Shown piece after piece: positions 7,913 through 17,284 of a stretch of DNA of 26,778 nt. Positions within the stretch are counted from its first letter, which is position 1; each line of letters begins with the position of its first letter. A program made the translations under genes and the position numbers. This stretch comes from CAG-390 sp964522215 (GTDB lineage Bacteria; Bacillota; Clostridia; Oscillospirales; CAG-272), in contig CAZFVR010000024.1 of assembly GCA_964522215.1 (NCBI GenBank), positions 1-26,778 on the forward strand. The letters run 5' to 3'. The notes under the pieces were generated by a model. It had not been told where the DNA came from. It did not search any database and saw only the letters and a list, made by a program, of their open reading frames with translations.

Positions 7913-9121
7913 TTATTTTTCACGCTTATAAACGCATCTGCCGCCTGTATATGTTAGGTGGTTTACCCCCAAAAGCCTCTCTCCGGCATATGGTGTGGCA
8001 CGACCGAGCGATAAAAACTCATTCGGGTCGACTGTTGTTTCCTCATCCAACCGCCAGATCGAAAAGCCGCCGTCATCGGGTATTCCAAAGCGCCGCCGCG
8101 GTGCCGCGGCAAGCAGTTCCATAAGTCTTTCCATCGGCAGCACACCCTCTCTGACGAGCCGAGTGTAAAGCACCGAGAGGGCCGTCTCAAGCCCTACGAT
8201 ACCAAATGGACTGCCCTCAAGCCCATGTGATTTTTCCTCTGCGCTGTGCGGCGCGTGATCGGTCGCTATCATATCTATCGTGCCGTCTGTAACGCCCTCG
8301 ATAAGCGCCGCGCGATCGGCCTCTGACCTCAGCGGCGGGTTCATTTTAAATCTTCCATCCTCACGCAGGTCGCGGTCGGTGAGGGTAAGATAATGCGGCG
8401 CGGTCTCGCAGGTAACATCAACTCCGTCACGCTTGGCACTGCGTATCAGCTCTACGCTCTCGGCGGTCGATATGTGGCAAACATGATACGCACAGCCTGT
8501 CTTTTTTGCAAGAGCGAGATCACGCTCTATCTGCCGCCACTCACTCTCGGAGGATATACCGCGGTGACCGTGTGCGCGTGCATACTCGCCATCATGTATA
8601 TATCCGCCGTGCAAAAGCTCGTTGACCTCGCAGTGCGCCACTATGAGCTTGCCGAGCGATGCTGCGCGGCGCATGGCAGCCTCCATCACATCATCACTTT
8701 GAACACCCCTGCCGTCGTCCGAGAACGCCACGGCATAGGGTGCCAGCTCCTGCATATCGGAGAGCACCTCCCCACCCTCACCGACGGTTATCGATGCATA
8801 AGGGTAGATATTTATCACCGAATCGCGGCGGATGATATCCAACTCGCACCTAAGATGTTCAAGCGAATCCGGCACGGGCGAGAGATTGGGCATGGTGCAA
8901 ACGGCTGTGTAACCGCCGTGCGCTGCCGCACGTGAGCCGTTGTATATCCGCCCTTTGTGGGAAAAGCCGGGTTCTCTGAAATGCACATGGACATCGCAAA
9001 AGCCGGGCAGCACAGTATATTCGGCATCGCTCGGCAGGTCGATACCCTCTGCATCGATCACCGCGCGTGCATGCTCGGCAATATTCTCCGCAGATCTGTC
9101 GAATGGTTTAATTCTTATCAT
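7913..9121 (-). CDS. pyrC: Dihydroorotase (type I)
   Basis: Cyclises N-carbamoylaspartate to dihydroorotate; a zinc amidohydrolase. The 402-residue protein has DVHVHFREPG (43-52, metal-binding histidines), MPNLSP, the SDDGRG segment (metal-bridging Asp in Bacillus-type enzymes), IVAHCE and YHVCHIST histidines, and ATDHAPH with the catalytic Asp. Length is close to the usual 420-430. The ATG follows AAAAAGG at 8 nt. The spacer to fhs is unusual, with phased A-tracts and a long hairpin. It is the first pyrimidine gene after the purine block. Confidence 0.95.
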   Translation of the reverse strand: MIRIKPFDRSAENIAEHARAVIDAEGIDLPSDAEYTVLPGFCDVHVHFREPGFSHKGRIYNGSRAAAHGGYTAVCTMPNLSPVPDSLEHLRCELDIIRRDSVINIYPYASITVGEGGEVLSDMQELAPYAVAFSDDGRGVQSDDVMEAAMRRAASLGKLIVAHCEVNELLHGGYIHDGEYARAHGHRGISSESEWRQIERDLALAKKTGCAYHVCHISTAESVELIRSAKRDGVDVTCETAPHYLTLTDRDLREDGRFKMNPPLRSEADRAALIEGVTDGTIDMIATDHAPHSAEEKSHGLEGSPFGIVGLETALSVLYTRLVREGVLPMERLMELLAAAPRRRFGIPDDGGFSIWRLDEETTVDPNEFLSLGRATPYAGERLLGVNHLTYTGGRCVYKREK

Positions 9122-9123
9122 TT

Positions 9124-9210
9124 TTGATACCTTTTTGATCTTTTTTCGATCTTTCGCAGACCGTCTTAAAACCGTTTTTGAGTCTTTTTGAATCTTTTTT
9201 CAGCCTTTTT
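9124..9210 (-). repeat. Phased A-tracts in the pyrC leader
   Basis: The minus strand between fhs and pyrC carries seven A5-A6 runs whose starts are spaced 10, 11, 10, then 33, then 10 and 11 nt apart. The surrounding units resemble TCAAAAAGA. Spacing close to the helical repeat is the classical pattern of intrinsically curved DNA. On the mRNA the same units give several AAAAAGG Shine-Dalgarno-like copies, the last serving pyrC. Confidence 0.6.
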
Positions 9211-9228
9211 AGATCTCCCTTTTATACA

Positions 9229-9285
9229 GATCGAACCCCATTCCCGCTTTCGGTCTCGGGGACCGAAAAGAAATGGGGTGCGATC
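9229..9285 (-). other. Long stem-loop directly after fhs
   Basis: A 14-nt arm (9229-9242) pairs with 9272-9285 with one mismatch (GATCG-ACCCCATT on the minus strand). An inner stem, TTTCGGTC/GACCGAAA (9248-9255 with 9261-9268), lies within it. It starts 1 nt after the fhs stop. No T-run follows on either strand, so it is not a standard intrinsic terminator. An mRNA-stability or processing element, or an attenuating structure between the purine and pyrimidine blocks, is possible. Confidence 0.6.
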
Positions 9286-9286
9286 A

Positions 9287-10960
9287 TCAAAACAGCCCGG
9301 TGATACGGCCGTTTTCGTCTACGTCTATCTTTTCCGCAGCGGGGACTTTGGGCAGTCCCGGCATGGTCATTATGTCACCTGTAAGCGCCACAACAAAGCC
9401 CGCACCTGCTGAGACCTTGAGCGAGCGCACGGTAACCGTAAAGCCTTCGGGTGCGCCGAGCTTTGTCGGATCATCCGAAAAGCTGTACTGTGTTTTGGCC
9501 ATGCAGACAGGCAGCTTATCAAAGCCAAGCTCGGTAAGGCGCGCCAGCTCCTTTTTGGCGGAGGGCGTGAACACCACACCATCGCCGCGGTAAACGCGGG
9601 TGACGATGGCGTTTATCTTATCCTCTATCGACATATCGGCTGAATAGCTGAATGCAAAGTTATTAGGCTCTTCGCAAAGGCGAACGACCTCGCGTGCCAG
9701 CTCCACGCCACCCGCGCCGCCCTCGGCCCAAACATTTGAGAGGACGGTATTAACGCCGAGCGCGCGGCATTTTTCGATTATAAGCTCCACCTCACGGTCG
9801 GTATCGGTCGGGAAACGGTTTACGGCGACCACGCAGGGCAGACCGTAAACTTCACGTATATTTGATACATGGCGTAAAAGGTTGGGAATGCCCGCTTCAA
9901 GGGCTGAGAGATCCTCACGCCCCAGCTCGCTCTTTGCAAGTCCGCCGTGCATCTTAAGCGCGCGGATGGTGGCGACCATGACCACCGCCGAGGGATGAAG
10001 TCCCGCGGCGCGGCATTTTATATCAAGGAATTTTTCCGCGCCGAGATCCGCGCCAAAGCCCGCCTCGGTCACGGCATAATCGGCCAGCTGCATTGCCGTT
10101 TTTGTGGCAATTACGGAGTTACAGCCATGTGCAATATTTGCAAACGGACCGCCGTGCACGAGCGCAGGAGTCCCCTCAAGCGTTTGCACAAGGTTGGGCT
10201 TGAGCGCATCCTTAAGCAGTGCCGCCATAGCACCGACAGCACCAAGATCCCCCGCAGTAACCGGCTTATCCTCATATGTATATGCCACAACGATGCGGGA
10301 AAGGCGTTCCTTGAGGTCGGTGATAGAGGAGGCAAGGCAGAACACCGCCATTACCTCGGATGCAACGGTTATATCAAAACCGTCCTCGCGCGGCACGCCG
10401 TTTATACGTCCGCCAAGACCGTCAGTAATAAAACGGAGCTGGCGATCATTCATATCAACACAGCGTTTCCATGTGATCCTGCGGGTATCGATGCCAAGCT
10501 TGTTTCCCTGATGGATATGGTTATCGAGCATGGCGGCCAGCAGATTGTTTGCCGCGCCGATGGCATGAAAATCCCCTGTAAAATGCAGGTTTATATCCTC
10601 CATGGGAACGACCTGTGCATATCCGCCGCCTGCCGCGCCGCCCTTAATACCAAACACAGGGCCAAGGGAGGGTTCACGCAGAGCCACAACGGCATTTTTT
10701 CCGATGCGGCGCAACCCGTCCGCAAGACCGATGGTGGTGGTGGTCTTGCCCTCACCCGCAGGGGTGGGGGTTATGGCGGTAACAAGTATGAGCTTGCCGT
10801 CCTCACGGTCGCTGCGAGGCATGCGGGCGGTATCTATCTTTGCTTTATATCTTCCGTATTGCTCAAGATATTCCTCGTCTATCCCCGCGGTCGCCGCGAC
10901 CTCGGTGATTGGGCGCATAGTCGCCGCCTGAGCGATCTCTATATCAGACAGGTGTGCCAT
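9287..10960 (-). CDS. fhs: Formate--tetrahydrofolate ligase
   Basis: Makes 10-formyl-THF from formate, THF and ATP in the cytosol, supplying the formyl donor used here by PurN and the AICAR transformylase. The 557-residue protein is the usual length and has the family P-loop in TPTPAGEGKTTTTIGL (64-79) and the EPSLGPVFGIKGGAAGGGYAQV block following it. The start is 1 nt after the purL stop with a GGGAGG at good spacing. Its position in a purine operon that also encodes a formate channel indicates a biosynthetic role, though the reaction is reversible. Confidence 0.97.
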   Translation of the reverse strand: MAHLSDIEIAQAATMRPITEVAATAGIDEEYLEQYGRYKAKIDTARMPRSDREDGKLILVTAITPTPAGEGKTTTTIGLADGLRRIGKNAVVALREPSLGPVFGIKGGAAGGGYAQVVPMEDINLHFTGDFHAIGAANNLLAAMLDNHIHQGNKLGIDTRRITWKRCVDMNDRQLRFITDGLGGRINGVPREDGFDITVASEVMAVFCLASSITDLKERLSRIVVAYTYEDKPVTAGDLGAVGAMAALLKDALKPNLVQTLEGTPALVHGGPFANIAHGCNSVIATKTAMQLADYAVTEAGFGADLGAEKFLDIKCRAAGLHPSAVVMVATIRALKMHGGLAKSELGREDLSALEAGIPNLLRHVSNIREVYGLPCVVAVNRFPTDTDREVELIIEKCRALGVNTVLSNVWAEGGAGGVELAREVVRLCEEPNNFAFSYSADMSIEDKINAIVTRVYRGDGVVFTPSAKKELARLTELGFDKLPVCMAKTQYSFSDDPTKLGAPEGFTVTVRSLKVSAGAGFVVALTGDIMTMPGLPKVPAAEKIDVDENGRITGLF

Positions 10961-10961
10961 G

Positions 10962-13900
10962 TTATTTATCCTCCCTAAAATATCTTACTGCCGACTCAAA
11001 CATCTTCATGTCATATTCGCCGTTAACGTTTTTGTAAAGTCCGCGGCCTATACGCTCGCTGTGTCCCATCTTGCCAAACACTCTGCCGTCCGGGGATGTA
11101 ATGCCCTCGATGGCGCAAACAGAGCCGTTGGGGTTATAGCGTATATCATCCGTCGCGTTGCCGTCAAGATCGACATACTGTGTGGCTATCTGCCCCGCAG
11201 CCGCCAAACGGCGCACCATCTCATCCGAGGCAAGGAAACGACCCTCGCCGTGCGAGATCGGAACGGTATAAACATCACCGACATGAGCGGCGGAGAGCCA
11301 CGGTGACATGGTGGATGCCACTCTGACTCGCACCAGCTTTGACTGGTGGCGAGCGATCTTGTTGTATGTGAGCGTGGGGCAATCCTCATTGGTATCGATT
11401 ATATGACCGAACGGGACCAGCCCGAGCTTTATAAGTGCCTGGAAGCCGTTGCAGATACCGCACATAAGTCCGCCGCGGGCATCAAGCAGTGCATGTACCT
11501 CATCCTTTACCGCCGCATTGCGGAAGAATGCCATTATAAACTTGCCCGAACCGTCAGGCTCATCACCACCCGAGAAGCCACCCGGGATGAACACCATCTG
11601 CGAGCGGCGAAGCTCGGCGGCGAAATCCTCCACACTGCGGGAAATGCCGGCAGGGGTAGTGTTGTTTATAACAAATATCTTTGCCTCGGCCCCCGCATCC
11701 TCCATGACCTTTGCGGAATCATATTCGCAGTTAGTGCCGGGGAAAACGGGAATGAGCACACGCGGGCGAGCCACCCTCACGGCCGGCGCGGCTGTGCGCG
11801 GCTTATCGGAGGAGAAAGTCTCGCATCCCTCAACACCGGCGTTCTCCGCGCAGGGATATATGCTCTCAAGTCTGCCCTCATAGATACCGTCAAGCTCGGC
11901 GCGGTCTATCGATTCGCCGCGGTATTCAAAGCGACCGTTATCGCAAACGCGACCCAAAAGCTCAGCACCGCTCGGTATATCATCACCTGCAAGCTCAAGA
12001 ATAAACGAGCCGTAATCGTAGCCAAACATCTCGCGGAGTGTCAGCTCGTCCTCAAAGATAAATCCAAAGCCGTTGCCAATGGCCATCTTATATACAGCCT
12101 CTGCCACACCGCCGTAGGTGGGCGTGTATGCCGCTGCTACCCTGCCCCCGCGCATGAGAGTTGTCACGCTACCGAAAAGATCCTTAAGCGAATCGGGATC
12201 CGGCAGACCGTTATCCTGCAGCTGCGGGCGCATGATGACTACCTTATCCCCCGCGCGTTTGAATTCGTTCGTTACGACCTCCGGCGTTTTGCCTGTGGTC
12301 ACTGCAAAGGAAACGAGCGTGGGCGGAACGTCAAGATCCTCAAAGGAGCCGCTCATTGAGTCCTTACCCCCTATTGCGGCAATACCAAGGTCAAGCTGTG
12401 CGCAAAATCCGCCAAGCAGTGCTGCCAGAGGCTTGCCCCAACGCGCGGCATCGCGCCCCGGCTTTTCAAAATACTCTTGGAATGTCAGGTACACATCCTC
12501 AAAGGATGCACCTGTTGCTATAAGCTTTGAAACACTCTCGACCACTGCAAGATACGCGCTGTGATAGGGACTGCACTCCGCTATCTTGGGGTTATATCCC
12601 CATGACATATATGAGCAGTTATCCGTGTGTCCGTGTTCGGTCGAGATCTTGTGCACCATCGCCTGTATCGGCGTTCTTTGGTATTTTCCGCCAAAGGGCA
12701 TAAGCACCGTGCCGGCGCCTATGGTAGAATCAAATCTTTCGGAAAGTCCGCGGTGGGAGCTGACGTTAAGGTCGCTCATCATCTCGCGGTATCCCACGCC
12801 AAAGGATGCCGGGAGAGCCTTTTCAAAGCTGTGCGCGCGGGCGGGGGCGATATCTATATGCTTTTCCGCGCCGTTTGAGTTCAAAAACTCGCGGGATATA
12901 TCAACTATCGTGTTGCCGTTCCAGTGCATGCGCAGGCGCGGCTCTTCGGTGACGTGTGCCACAACGCAGGCCTCAAGGTTTTCCGCCTCGGCAAGTGATA
13001 GGAACCTTGCAACATCTCCGCTCTCCACCACAACAGCCATACGCTCCTGTGATTCGCTGATCGCCAGCTCTGTACCGTCAAGACCCTCATATTTTTTGGG
13101 TACTGCATTAAGATCTATATCCAGTCCGTCCGCCAGCTCTCCGACAGCCACCGATACTCCGCCCGCGCCAAAATCGTTACAGCGCTTTATCATGCGGCAG
13201 GCCTCCGGATCTCTGAACAGCCTTTGCAGCTTACGCTCCTCCGGTGCGTTGCCCTTTTGAACCTCCGCGCCGCAGGTCTCAAGCGAGGAGAGGGTGTGCT
13301 TTTTGGAGGATCCGGTCGCGCCGCCGCAACCGTCACGGCCTGTTCTGCCGCCGAGAAGTATAACGGCATCACCGTCCTGCGGGCATTCCCGCCTTACATT
13401 TGCGGCAGGAGCAGCTGCTATCACCGCGCCTATCTCCATTCGCTTTGCAGCATAGCCCTCGTGATAAAGCTCATCCACCATACCTGTGGCAAGTCCTATT
13501 TGGTTACCGTAGGAGGAATATCCCGCGGCCGCCGTTTGAACTATCTTGCGCTGGGGGAGCTTACCCGGGATCGTTTCGGAGACCGGGCGGGTGGGATCAG
13601 CCGCGCCTGTCACGCGCATTGCGGCATAAACGTAGGAGCGACCGGAAAGCGGGTCACGTATCGCGCCGCCGATGCAGGTCGCTGCACCGCCGAAGGGCTC
13701 TATCTCGGTGGGGTGGTTATGTGTTTCGTTTTTAAACAGCAACAGCCACGGCTGATGCTCGCCGTCGATCTCCACATCGATCTTTACCGTGCAGGCGTTT
13801 ATCTCCTCCGATTCATCAAGCCCGCAAAGACGGCCGGTGCGTTTGAGATATTTGCCCGCAAGGGTAGCGATATCCATAAGAGTTTCCGGCTTTTTATCAC

Positions 13901-14669
13901 GTCCCAGCTCCGCTCTCACAGAGCGATATTTTTGATATGCCCGCTCAAGCTCCGGGTCATCAAAGCGCACGCTGTCGATGGTGGTGCCAAAGGTCGTGTG
14001 GCGGCAATGATCCGACCAATAGGTATCTATCATCCTCACCTCTGTGATGGTGGGATCGCGATGCTCGGTGCGGAAGTAATCACGGCAAAAGCGGATATCA
14101 TCAAGATCCATTGCGAGGCCGTATTTTATTATCATTTCGGCAAGGCCCGCGTCATCAAGAGCGCAAAAACCGTCAAGTGTATCAACAGTTGTTGGCAATT
14201 CATAATCAAGCGCCAGTGTGGCGGGCAGAGTGAGTGCCGCCTCCCGCGCCTCCACGGGGTTTATAACGTATTTTTTGATCGCCTCAAGCTCCGCGTCGCT
14301 AATATCTCCCCCCAAGGCATACACCTTTGCGGTACGAATGGTGGGACGATCGCCCTTTGAGATTATCTGTATGCACTGCGCTGCGGAATCGGCACGCTGG
14401 TCAAACTGCCCGGGCAGGTATTCAACGGCAAACACGCGATCACCGCCAACATCGATATCCGCCGTAGCGCGGTCAAGCTGCGGCTCTGAAAGCACTGTTC
14501 GCACCGCCTCCGCGAAAAGCTCCTCGGTTATATTTTCAACATCATATCTGTTAAAGATCCTAAGCGTGGTAAGAGACCCTATACCAAGCAGTCCGCGGAT
14601 CTCGGCGAGGAGGGCAGCTGCCTCATGCGCCAGCCCCGGCTTTTTTTCAACATAGATCCTGTATACCAT
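10962..14669 (-). CDS. purL: Phosphoribosylformylglycinamidine synthase, single-chain
   Basis: Converts FGAR, glutamine and ATP to FGAM. At 1235 residues this is the single-chain form, with an N-terminal PurS-like region, two AIR-synthetase-type halves and a C-terminal class I glutaminase. Visible motifs are DHCRHTTF near residue 220, KNETHNHPTEIEPFGGAATC in the ATP region, the nucleophile Cys1073 of GICNGFQ, and His1140/Glu1142 of SHGEGRF. It resembles the clostridial clade of long PurL rather than the B. subtilis PurS/PurL/PurQ complex. The start has AAAGGA 10 nt upstream; the ATG lies 3 nt after the purD stop. Unlike PurF in this cluster, its glutaminase looks intact. Confidence 0.97.
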   Translation of the reverse strand: MVYRIYVEKKPGLAHEAAALLAEIRGLLGIGSLTTLRIFNRYDVENITEELFAEAVRTVLSEPQLDRATADIDVGGDRVFAVEYLPGQFDQRADSAAQCIQIISKGDRPTIRTAKVYALGGDISDAELEAIKKYVINPVEAREAALTLPATLALDYELPTTVDTLDGFCALDDAGLAEMIIKYGLAMDLDDIRFCRDYFRTEHRDPTITEVRMIDTYWSDHCRHTTFGTTIDSVRFDDPELERAYQKYRSVRAELGRDKKPETLMDIATLAGKYLKRTGRLCGLDESEEINACTVKIDVEIDGEHQPWLLLFKNETHNHPTEIEPFGGAATCIGGAIRDPLSGRSYVYAAMRVTGAADPTRPVSETIPGKLPQRKIVQTAAAGYSSYGNQIGLATGMVDELYHEGYAAKRMEIGAVIAAAPAANVRRECPQDGDAVILLGGRTGRDGCGGATGSSKKHTLSSLETCGAEVQKGNAPEERKLQRLFRDPEACRMIKRCNDFGAGGVSVAVGELADGLDIDLNAVPKKYEGLDGTELAISESQERMAVVVESGDVARFLSLAEAENLEACVVAHVTEEPRLRMHWNGNTIVDISREFLNSNGAEKHIDIAPARAHSFEKALPASFGVGYREMMSDLNVSSHRGLSERFDSTIGAGTVLMPFGGKYQRTPIQAMVHKISTEHGHTDNCSYMSWGYNPKIAECSPYHSAYLAVVESVSKLIATGASFEDVYLTFQEYFEKPGRDAARWGKPLAALLGGFCAQLDLGIAAIGGKDSMSGSFEDLDVPPTLVSFAVTTGKTPEVVTNEFKRAGDKVVIMRPQLQDNGLPDPDSLKDLFGSVTTLMRGGRVAAAYTPTYGGVAEAVYKMAIGNGFGFIFEDELTLREMFGYDYGSFILELAGDDIPSGAELLGRVCDNGRFEYRGESIDRAELDGIYEGRLESIYPCAENAGVEGCETFSSDKPRTAAPAVRVARPRVLIPVFPGTNCEYDSAKVMEDAGAEAKIFVINNTTPAGISRSVEDFAAELRRSQMVFIPGGFSGGDEPDGSGKFIMAFFRNAAVKDEVHALLDARGGLMCGICNGFQALIKLGLVPFGHIIDTNEDCPTLTYNKIARHQSKLVRVRVASTMSPWLSAAHVGDVYTVPISHGEGRFLASDEMVRRLAAAGQIATQYVDLDGNATDDIRYNPNGSVCAIEGITSPDGRVFGKMGHSERIGRGLYKNVNGEYDMKMFESAVRYFREDK

Positions 14670-14672
14670 AGA

Positions 14673-15983
14673 TCATCGATCCTTTCTGTCATTCTCTGCA
14701 CACTTGGCCGCCATGGCACGGCGACCTATATCGCGGCGATAATATGCGCCCTCAAAGCTTATTCGCTCGACCTTTGAATAGGCGGCGGAGATGGCATCGC
14801 CAAGCTCGCCCGCCACTGCGGTAACGCCAAGCACGCGTCCGCCGCTTGTGCGCAGCTCTCCGCTGTCGCCGTCAAGCGCCGCGCCCGCAACATACACATC
14901 CGGCAGTATATCGGACGGTATGTCTATCTTAAAATTCTTTTTGTACGCTGTGGGATACCCCTCCGATGCCATTATGACACAGCATGCAGATGCACCCGAA
15001 AAGCGCACCTCGCACTCGGAGAGCGTACCGCCAGCGACCGCCATCATGACCGTCAACAGGTCGCTCTCGAGCAGCGGTAGTACCACCTGCGTTTCGGGGT
15101 CCCCAAAGCGGCAGTTATATTCTATCACGCGCGGGCCTTTGGGGGTGAGCATAAGCCCGAAGTAAAGGCAGCCGGAAAAGCTGCGCCCCTCGGCATTCAT
15201 GGCGCGGACGGTTGGCAAAAAGATAGTTTGCATGCAGACATCAGCCACCTCGGCGGTGTAATAGGGGTTGGGAGCGACCGTTCCCATACCGCCGGTATTG
15301 AGGCCCGTATCGTTATCCCCCGCGCGCTTATGGTCCATGGAGGAGACCATGGGAACGATGCTCTTACCATCGGTAAACGCCAAGACAGATACCTCAGGTC
15401 CCGTGAGAAATTCTTCAATAATTATTCTGTCCCCGCTCGCGCCGAAAACACGATCCTCCATCATGGAGTGCACGGCCTCCCGCGCTGCCTCCCGCGTTTC
15501 GGCAATTATTACGCCCTTGCCGAGCGCCAGTCCGTCAGCTTTGATAACGGCAGGCATGGGAGCGGTATCAAGATAGCGGAGCGCCGACGCCATATCATCA
15601 AAGGTTTCATATGCTGCGGTGGGAATACCGTACTTTTTCATAAGCTCCTTGGCAAAGACCTTACTTCCCTCAATTATCGCCGCGTTGGCGCGAGGACCAA
15701 AGCAAGCAATACCGCGTGCCTCAAGTGCATCGACCGCGCCGAGCACCAAGGGATCGTCGGGTGCGACCACAGCGAAGTCTATTTTATTTTCAACCGCAAA
15801 ATCAACAATTGCAGGGATATCCTTGGCGCCTATCGGCACGCACACCGCATCTGCGGCGATACCGCCGTTGCCCGGCAGTGCAAAGATCTCCTCAACATTT
15901 GGATTTTGCTTTATCTTTTTGATTATGGCGTGCTCTCGACCGCCACCGCCTACGACCATTATCCTCATGGCTTTTTGACCCAT
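14673..15983 (-). CDS. purD: Phosphoribosylamine--glycine ligase
   Basis: ATP-grasp ligase that joins phosphoribosylamine and glycine to give GAR, the second purine step. The N-terminal MRIMVVGGGGREHAI block, the LPGNGG phosphate-binding segment, KADGLALGKGV of the ATP-grasp lid and EYNCRFGDPETQ near the metal site are all present. Length of about 436 is normal. The start is uncertain: ATG at 15983, an adjacent GTG at 15986, or ATG at 15968, which gives the family-typical beginning. None has a strong ribosome binding site. It follows the AICAR transformylase after an 80-nt A-rich spacer. Confidence 0.95.
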   Translation of the reverse strand: MGQKAMRIMVVGGGGREHAIIKKIKQNPNVEEIFALPGNGGIAADAVCVPIGAKDIPAIVDFAVENKIDFAVVAPDDPLVLGAVDALEARGIACFGPRANAAIIEGSKVFAKELMKKYGIPTAAYETFDDMASALRYLDTAPMPAVIKADGLALGKGVIIAETREAAREAVHSMMEDRVFGASGDRIIIEEFLTGPEVSVLAFTDGKSIVPMVSSMDHKRAGDNDTGLNTGGMGTVAPNPYYTAEVADVCMQTIFLPTVRAMNAEGRSFSGCLYFGLMLTPKGPRVIEYNCRFGDPETQVVLPLLESDLLTVMMAVAGGTLSECEVRFSGASACCVIMASEGYPTAYKKNFKIDIPSDILPDVYVAGAALDGDSGELRTSGGRVLGVTAVAGELGDAISAAYSKVERISFEGAYYRRDIGRRAMAAKCAENDRKDR

Positions 15984-16063
15984 CACTTATTTATTGTCTT
16001 TTTTCTTTTGCTTTTTCTTTTCAATGCTTATTCCACATTACTGCGATCCTTTATATCGCTCGA

Positions 16064-17248
16064 TCAATGGTGGAAAAGTCTCATGCCGGTAAAGGCCATA
16101 GTGATGCCGTATTTATCACAGCATTCGATAACGATATCATCGCGGATAGATCCGCCCGGCTCTGCGATATAGGAAACGCCGCTCTTTTTTGCGCGGTCTA
16201 TGTTATCGCTGAACGGGAAGAAAGCATCCGAGCCGAGGGCGACACCGCTGATGCCGCTGAGATATTCTGCTATCTCGCTGTCTGTCAGCGGCTCGGGACG
16301 AGTGGTAAAGTACTTTTGCCAATTGCCCTCGGCGCAAACATCCTCTTCATTTTTGTTTATATAACCGTCCACCACGTTATCACGGTCGGGGCGACCGAGG
16401 TCGGATCTGAACGGCAGGGCGAGCACCTTTTCATGCTGGCGCAAAAACCATGTATCCGCCTTTGTTCCGGCAAGACGTGTGCAGTGTATGCGCGACTGCT
16501 GACCTGCGCCAACGCCTATTGCCTGACCGTCCACAGCGTAGCAAACAGAGTTTGACTGGGTGTATTTAAGGGTGATGAGCGAAACGATAAGGTCACGCAC
16601 CGCACTCTCCGGCAGCTCCTTATTTTTTGTAACTATATTGGTGAGCAGCTCTCGGTCGATCTTAAAATTGTTACGCCCCTGCTCAAAGGTCACGCCAAAG
16701 ACTTCTTTGTGCTCGATGGGCGCGGGAACATAATCAGGGTCTATCTCAACCACATTGTAGTTGCCCTTTCTTTTGCTTTTCAGTATCTCAAGTGCCTCCG
16801 GCTCGTATCCCGGGGCGATAATACCGTCCGACACCTCGCGCTGGAGCATGCGGGCAGTGGTCACATCGCAAACATCAGAGAGTGCGACCCAGTCGCCAAA
16901 GGAACACATACGGTCGGTGCCTCTTGCACGAGCGTATGCACAGGCAAGCGGGGAGTCGTCAAGCCCCTCGATATCATCCACAAAGCAGGCACGTTTGAGC
17001 TTATCGGGGAGCGGTATGCCGACCGCCGCGGAGGTGGGGCTTACATGCTTAAAGGAGGTCACGGCGGGCATGCCGAGTGCCGCCTTCAACTCGCGCACGA
17101 GCTGGTAGGAGTTGAACGCATCAAGGAAGTTAATATATCCGGGGCGACCGCTGAGTATCTTTATAGGAAGTTCGTCGCCGTTTGCCATGTATATCTTTGC
17201 GGGCTTTTGATTGGGGTTACAGCCGTATTTGAGTTCAAATTCTTTCAT
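16064..17248 (-). CDS. purV: AICAR formyltransferase, stand-alone domain
   Basis: Transfers the formyl group of 10-formyl-THF to AICAR, giving FAICAR. The 394-residue protein is only the transformylase half of bifunctional PurH: it begins at the LKYGCNPNQKPA block and has the catalytic Lys67-His68 in SFKHVSP, SNSVCYAVDGQAIGVGAGQQSR and the C-terminal SDAFFPFSDNID / YIAEPGGSIRDD segments. The roughly 200-residue N-terminal IMP cyclohydrolase domain is missing. The next upstream gene is a PurO-type cyclohydrolase that would finish the reaction. Its substrate ZMP belongs to the ligand family of the riboswitch at the operon start. Confidence 0.95.
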   Translation of the reverse strand: MKEFELKYGCNPNQKPAKIYMANGDELPIKILSGRPGYINFLDAFNSYQLVRELKAALGMPAVTSFKHVSPTSAAVGIPLPDKLKRACFVDDIEGLDDSPLACAYARARGTDRMCSFGDWVALSDVCDVTTARMLQREVSDGIIAPGYEPEALEILKSKRKGNYNVVEIDPDYVPAPIEHKEVFGVTFEQGRNNFKIDRELLTNIVTKNKELPESAVRDLIVSLITLKYTQSNSVCYAVDGQAIGVGAGQQSRIHCTRLAGTKADTWFLRQHEKVLALPFRSDLGRPDRDNVVDGYINKNEEDVCAEGNWQKYFTTRPEPLTDSEIAEYLSGISGVALGSDAFFPFSDNIDRAKKSGVSYIAEPGGSIRDDIVIECCDKYGITMAFTGMRLFHH

Positions 17249-17284
17249 TATCCTAAAACCTATTCCCTTTCGATCCTTTTTTGA

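Noticed and set aside
7734..9286. PyrR-dependent attenuator before carB or pyrC
   Set aside because: No PyrR-binding consensus and no terminator/antiterminator pair could be found in either spacer.
9947..14360. Several plus-strand open frames of 220-380 codons opposite fhs and purL
   Set aside because: They are antisense shadows of highly conserved enzymes; none has a convincing start or known motif.
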